From positions 1-64,000 of the forward strand of contig JAPKDG010000001.1 of NCBI GenBank assembly GCA_028822645.1: a DNA stretch of 64,000 bases. The letters run 5' to 3'. The notes under the pieces were generated by a model that saw nothing but the letters and a program-made list of their open reading frames with translations, was not told the origin of the DNA and did not search any database. Position numbers and translations under genes: made by a program. This DNA comes from Longimicrobiales bacterium (GTDB lineage: Bacteria > Gemmatimonadota > Gemmatimonadetes > Longimicrobiales > Gaopeijiaceae). Numbering within the stretch: position 1 is the stretch's first letter; the number at the start of each line of letters is the position of its first letter. This document shows positions 62,115-64,000 of the stretch, piece by piece.

Positions 62115-62477
62115 TCAACCGAGGGGAATAGAGATCTGCCACCCTGGCCTGATAGAGGTCAATCCTTCGTCAGAGGAAGAAACATTGAAGTCAATGCGTC
62201 CTGTCCGGTAAAGACGATCTGCTGATGGCTTGCCACCGAATACTGGGAACCCTTCTATTTTTATCTTGAACGATTTTTGTTTTCCGGGTGCCATTGCCGT
62301 GAGTGTGGTATTTAGTAATTTGCGGATTCTGGGGAGTTCTCCAGAATCGAAACGGAGCTTTAAAGTGAGGCTACCATATGGTCCATGTATCACATCTAAG
62401 ACACGGAACCATGCTATATCGCTGTTGCTTGAAGAGGCTTGCTTCGAACCAACAGCGATAGGATGGTTTGCTGACAT
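62115..62477 (-). CDS. Small soluble orphan protein
   Basis: 120 residues with a beta-rich pattern (AWFRVLDVIHGPYGSLTLKLRF; SFKIKIEGFPVF). No signal, TM or cysteines. It is convergent with the lipoprotein. A shorter plus-strand frame (62230-62511) overlaps it but has no protein-like features. Family not recognised. Confidence 0.6.
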   Translation of the reverse strand: MSANHPIAVGSKQASSSNSDIAWFRVLDVIHGPYGSLTLKLRFDSGELPRIRKLLNTTLTAMAPGKQKSFKIKIEGFPVFGGKPSADRLYRTGRIDFNVSSSDEGLTSIRPGWQISIPLG

Positions 62478-62532
62478 ATTTGAAGACTCTTTTAGGCGAG
62501 AGCTATTCTAATAGTGGGATTGAGAAAATACC

Positions 62533-63984
62533 GTGCAAGAAAATATAAACAAACCTAAGCAAAGAGTACCTCTCGGGCCCTTTGACTTGGAAGAGCAGGA
62601 AATGAGGGAATTGGGTTATAAAGCAATTGATATTCTAGTGGACCGGTGGGTGTCATTGAGGGATAAAGACGTCTGGGCCGGTGGCAGTAGATCAGAGATG
62701 GAGGAAATGTTTAGAGAATCTCCACCTGAAGAGCGATCGTCCGCCATGGCAGTTATGACAGAGTCAGTGGATAAAGTACTGACCAGGGCCGCAAGGATAG
62801 ACCACCCAAGATTTTTTGCATTTGTTCCGTCATCTCCTACTTGGCCATCTGTGATAGCTGATGCCTTGGCCACGGGTTTCAATATTTTCCAAGGAACATG
62901 GCTGGAATCCGCTGCTTCCAGTCAGGTGGAGTTAGTTGTGTTGGACTGGTTCCGCGAATGGGTAGGGATGCCCGAATCTGCGGGAGGAATTCTGACAAGT
63001 GGAGGTTCTGCAGCCAACTTGAATGCTCTTTTTTTGGCAAGAAGTGATATACACCGTCTAGATCAAGCCGTGGTTTATCTGTCAGACCAGGGACACAGTT
63101 CCTTGGAACGCGCGGCAAGGATGGTTGGATTTCAAGGCAGTAATATACGAGTAATTCCAACTACAAAAGATTACCGCATAGACTTGCAACTCCTAAATGG
63201 AGCCATAGAACGGGATCAGAGTAATGGGCTGCAGCCCTTGGTGATCTGTGGGAACGGTGGAGGTACAAATACAGGTGTAGTCGACCCACTAATAGATTTA
63301 GCGAAAATTTGTAAGAGAGAAAATCTTTGGCTACATGTCGATGCTTCCTATGGTGGGTTTTCCGTGTTGACCGAAGAAGGCAAGTCGGATCTTAGAGGAA
63401 TACACTTAGCGGACAGTGTTACCCTGGACCCTCATAAATGGTTGTTTCAGCCATATGAGGTCGGTTGTTTGCTGGTGAAAAACCTGAACCTCCTTGAGTC
63501 AGCATTTCGAGTCACACCTGAATACCTACAGGATGTGGAATTGGGATTGGAGCACGTCAATTTCTGCGATAGAGGGCTACAGTTGACTCGTTCAGCGAGA
63601 GCTTTCAAGATTTGGGTGTCAGTTAAGACTTTTGGAATGAAGTTATTCCGGAGGGCGATCCAAAACTCTTTGGATCTAGTAAAGGAAGCTGAGACGTATA
63701 TAAGGCAGTCGAACTCCTTGGAGCTAATGACCCCTGCAAATTTAGGAATCGTTTGTTATCGAGTTAATCCAATCGGATACGAATTAAATATGGAAGAACT
63801 AGAAAAACTCAACAGAGATATATCTGATGACATAACCGAGAGTGGTTATGCCATGATTTCTTCAACAAGATTAAGGGGTGAATTTGCCCTTAGGTTGTGT
63901 GTCATGAATCACACGGCGAGGAGGGAAGATGTCTTAGGCGTACTAGAAGCCACAGAAAAAACTGCTCAAAAGCTACTACTGTGA
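62533..63984 (+). CDS. Group II PLP decarboxylase (aromatic-amino-acid type)
   Basis: 483 residues from GTG at 62533. HPRFFAFVPSSPTWPSVIADAL, GGILTSGGSAANLNAL and the PLP lysine in VTLDPHKWLFQPYEVGC place it with aromatic-L-amino-acid, tryptophan and related decarboxylases. It forms an amine and CO2 from an amino acid; substrate not predictable. Complete, ending 16 bp from the window edge. Confidence 0.92.
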   Translation: MQENINKPKQRVPLGPFDLEEQEMRELGYKAIDILVDRWVSLRDKDVWAGGSRSEMEEMFRESPPEERSSAMAVMTESVDKVLTRAARIDHPRFFAFVPSSPTWPSVIADALATGFNIFQGTWLESAASSQVELVVLDWFREWVGMPESAGGILTSGGSAANLNALFLARSDIHRLDQAVVYLSDQGHSSLERAARMVGFQGSNIRVIPTTKDYRIDLQLLNGAIERDQSNGLQPLVICGNGGGTNTGVVDPLIDLAKICKRENLWLHVDASYGGFSVLTEEGKSDLRGIHLADSVTLDPHKWLFQPYEVGCLLVKNLNLLESAFRVTPEYLQDVELGLEHVNFCDRGLQLTRSARAFKIWVSVKTFGMKLFRRAIQNSLDLVKEAETYIRQSNSLELMTPANLGIVCYRVNPIGYELNMEELEKLNRDISDDITESGYAMISSTRLRGEFALRLCVMNHTARREDVLGVLEATEKTAQKLLL

Positions 63985-64000
63985 GAGTAGTGTCTTTAAT

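Noticed and set aside
62230-62511. 93-residue plus-strand ORF
   Set aside because: Antisense to the better-looking 120-residue minus-strand gene, with no recognisable features.

Overview
The window is a bacterial chromosome segment centred on the replication origin. oriC lies between dnaA and dnaN at about 13.24-13.48 kb, and the classic origin neighbourhood sits to its left on the minus strand (rpmH, rnpA, yidD, yidC, mnmE, mnmG, a parS site, parA, parB). To the left of the origin the plus strand is visibly pyrimidine-rich. To the right it turns G-rich even where genes lie on the minus strand, as expected of two replichores. The organism looks Gram-negative: lipoproteins with lipoboxes and a predicted outer-membrane barrel of the DUF5916 type. 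Large secreted M14 and M28 peptidases, a DUF5916 protein, a bacilliredoxin, a Thermus-like 7Fe ferredoxin and moderate GC suggest a marine or environmental member of the FCB/Gemmatimonadota neighbourhood. That assignment is an inference from gene content. I see no insertion sequence, phage gene or CRISPR array.

Layout. 0-3.9 kb: a double zinc-ribbon/TM protein translationally coupled to a secreted M14 peptidase, then a NIF3 protein. 4-11.7 kb: segregation and origin genes. 11.7-14.6 kb: dnaA, oriC, dnaN. 14.6-20 kb: pyrE, a YbgC-like thioesterase and a membrane PAS protein, then a lipid-kinase / ADC-like / SPT-like trio that may be an unrecognised lipid pathway. 20-23.5 kb: a molybdate-type ABC operon with its own HTH-plus-binding-domain regulator. 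23.5-26.3 kb: tRNA-Asn, a 38-bp perfect palindrome, a TetR regulator, and a DsbA-like lipoprotein/CcdA redox pair. 26.3-39.1 kb: mostly plus-strand housekeeping and catabolic genes (hydrolase, DUF5916, cobalamin adenosyltransferase, ferredoxin, M20, DUF1460, M28, thioesterase, peroxiredoxin, MDR dehydrogenase) with bacilliredoxin and a DASS symporter on the minus strand. 39.1-45.4 kb: a complete sufCBD-Rieske-sufS-sufU-ogt operon behind an AT-rich inverted repeat. 45.4-52.6 kb: YbjQ and a small TM protein, a class V PLP enzyme, ligA, a Ca/Na exchanger, a plant-type fabI and a class III aminotransferase. 52.6-54.2 kb: tRNA-Glu(CTC), tRNA-Val(CAC) and an NSS transporter. 54.4-61 kb: a four-gene BMP-type nucleoside ABC transporter followed by two tiny coupled ORFs and a sodium:solute symporter. 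61-64 kb: a SufT-like protein, an orphan lipoprotein, an orphan small protein and a PLP decarboxylase.

Functional themes are origin firing and segregation, Fe-S assembly (suf operon plus the distant SufT-like gene and a ferredoxin), extracytoplasmic thiol redox, peptide breakdown and ion-driven uptake. The least explained items are the lipid-like trio at 16.9-19.9 kb, the SSS symporter's coupled mini-ORFs at 59.04-59.28 kb, the start-codon palindrome of the PAS gene at 16.68 kb and the 38-bp palindrome at 23.9 kb.
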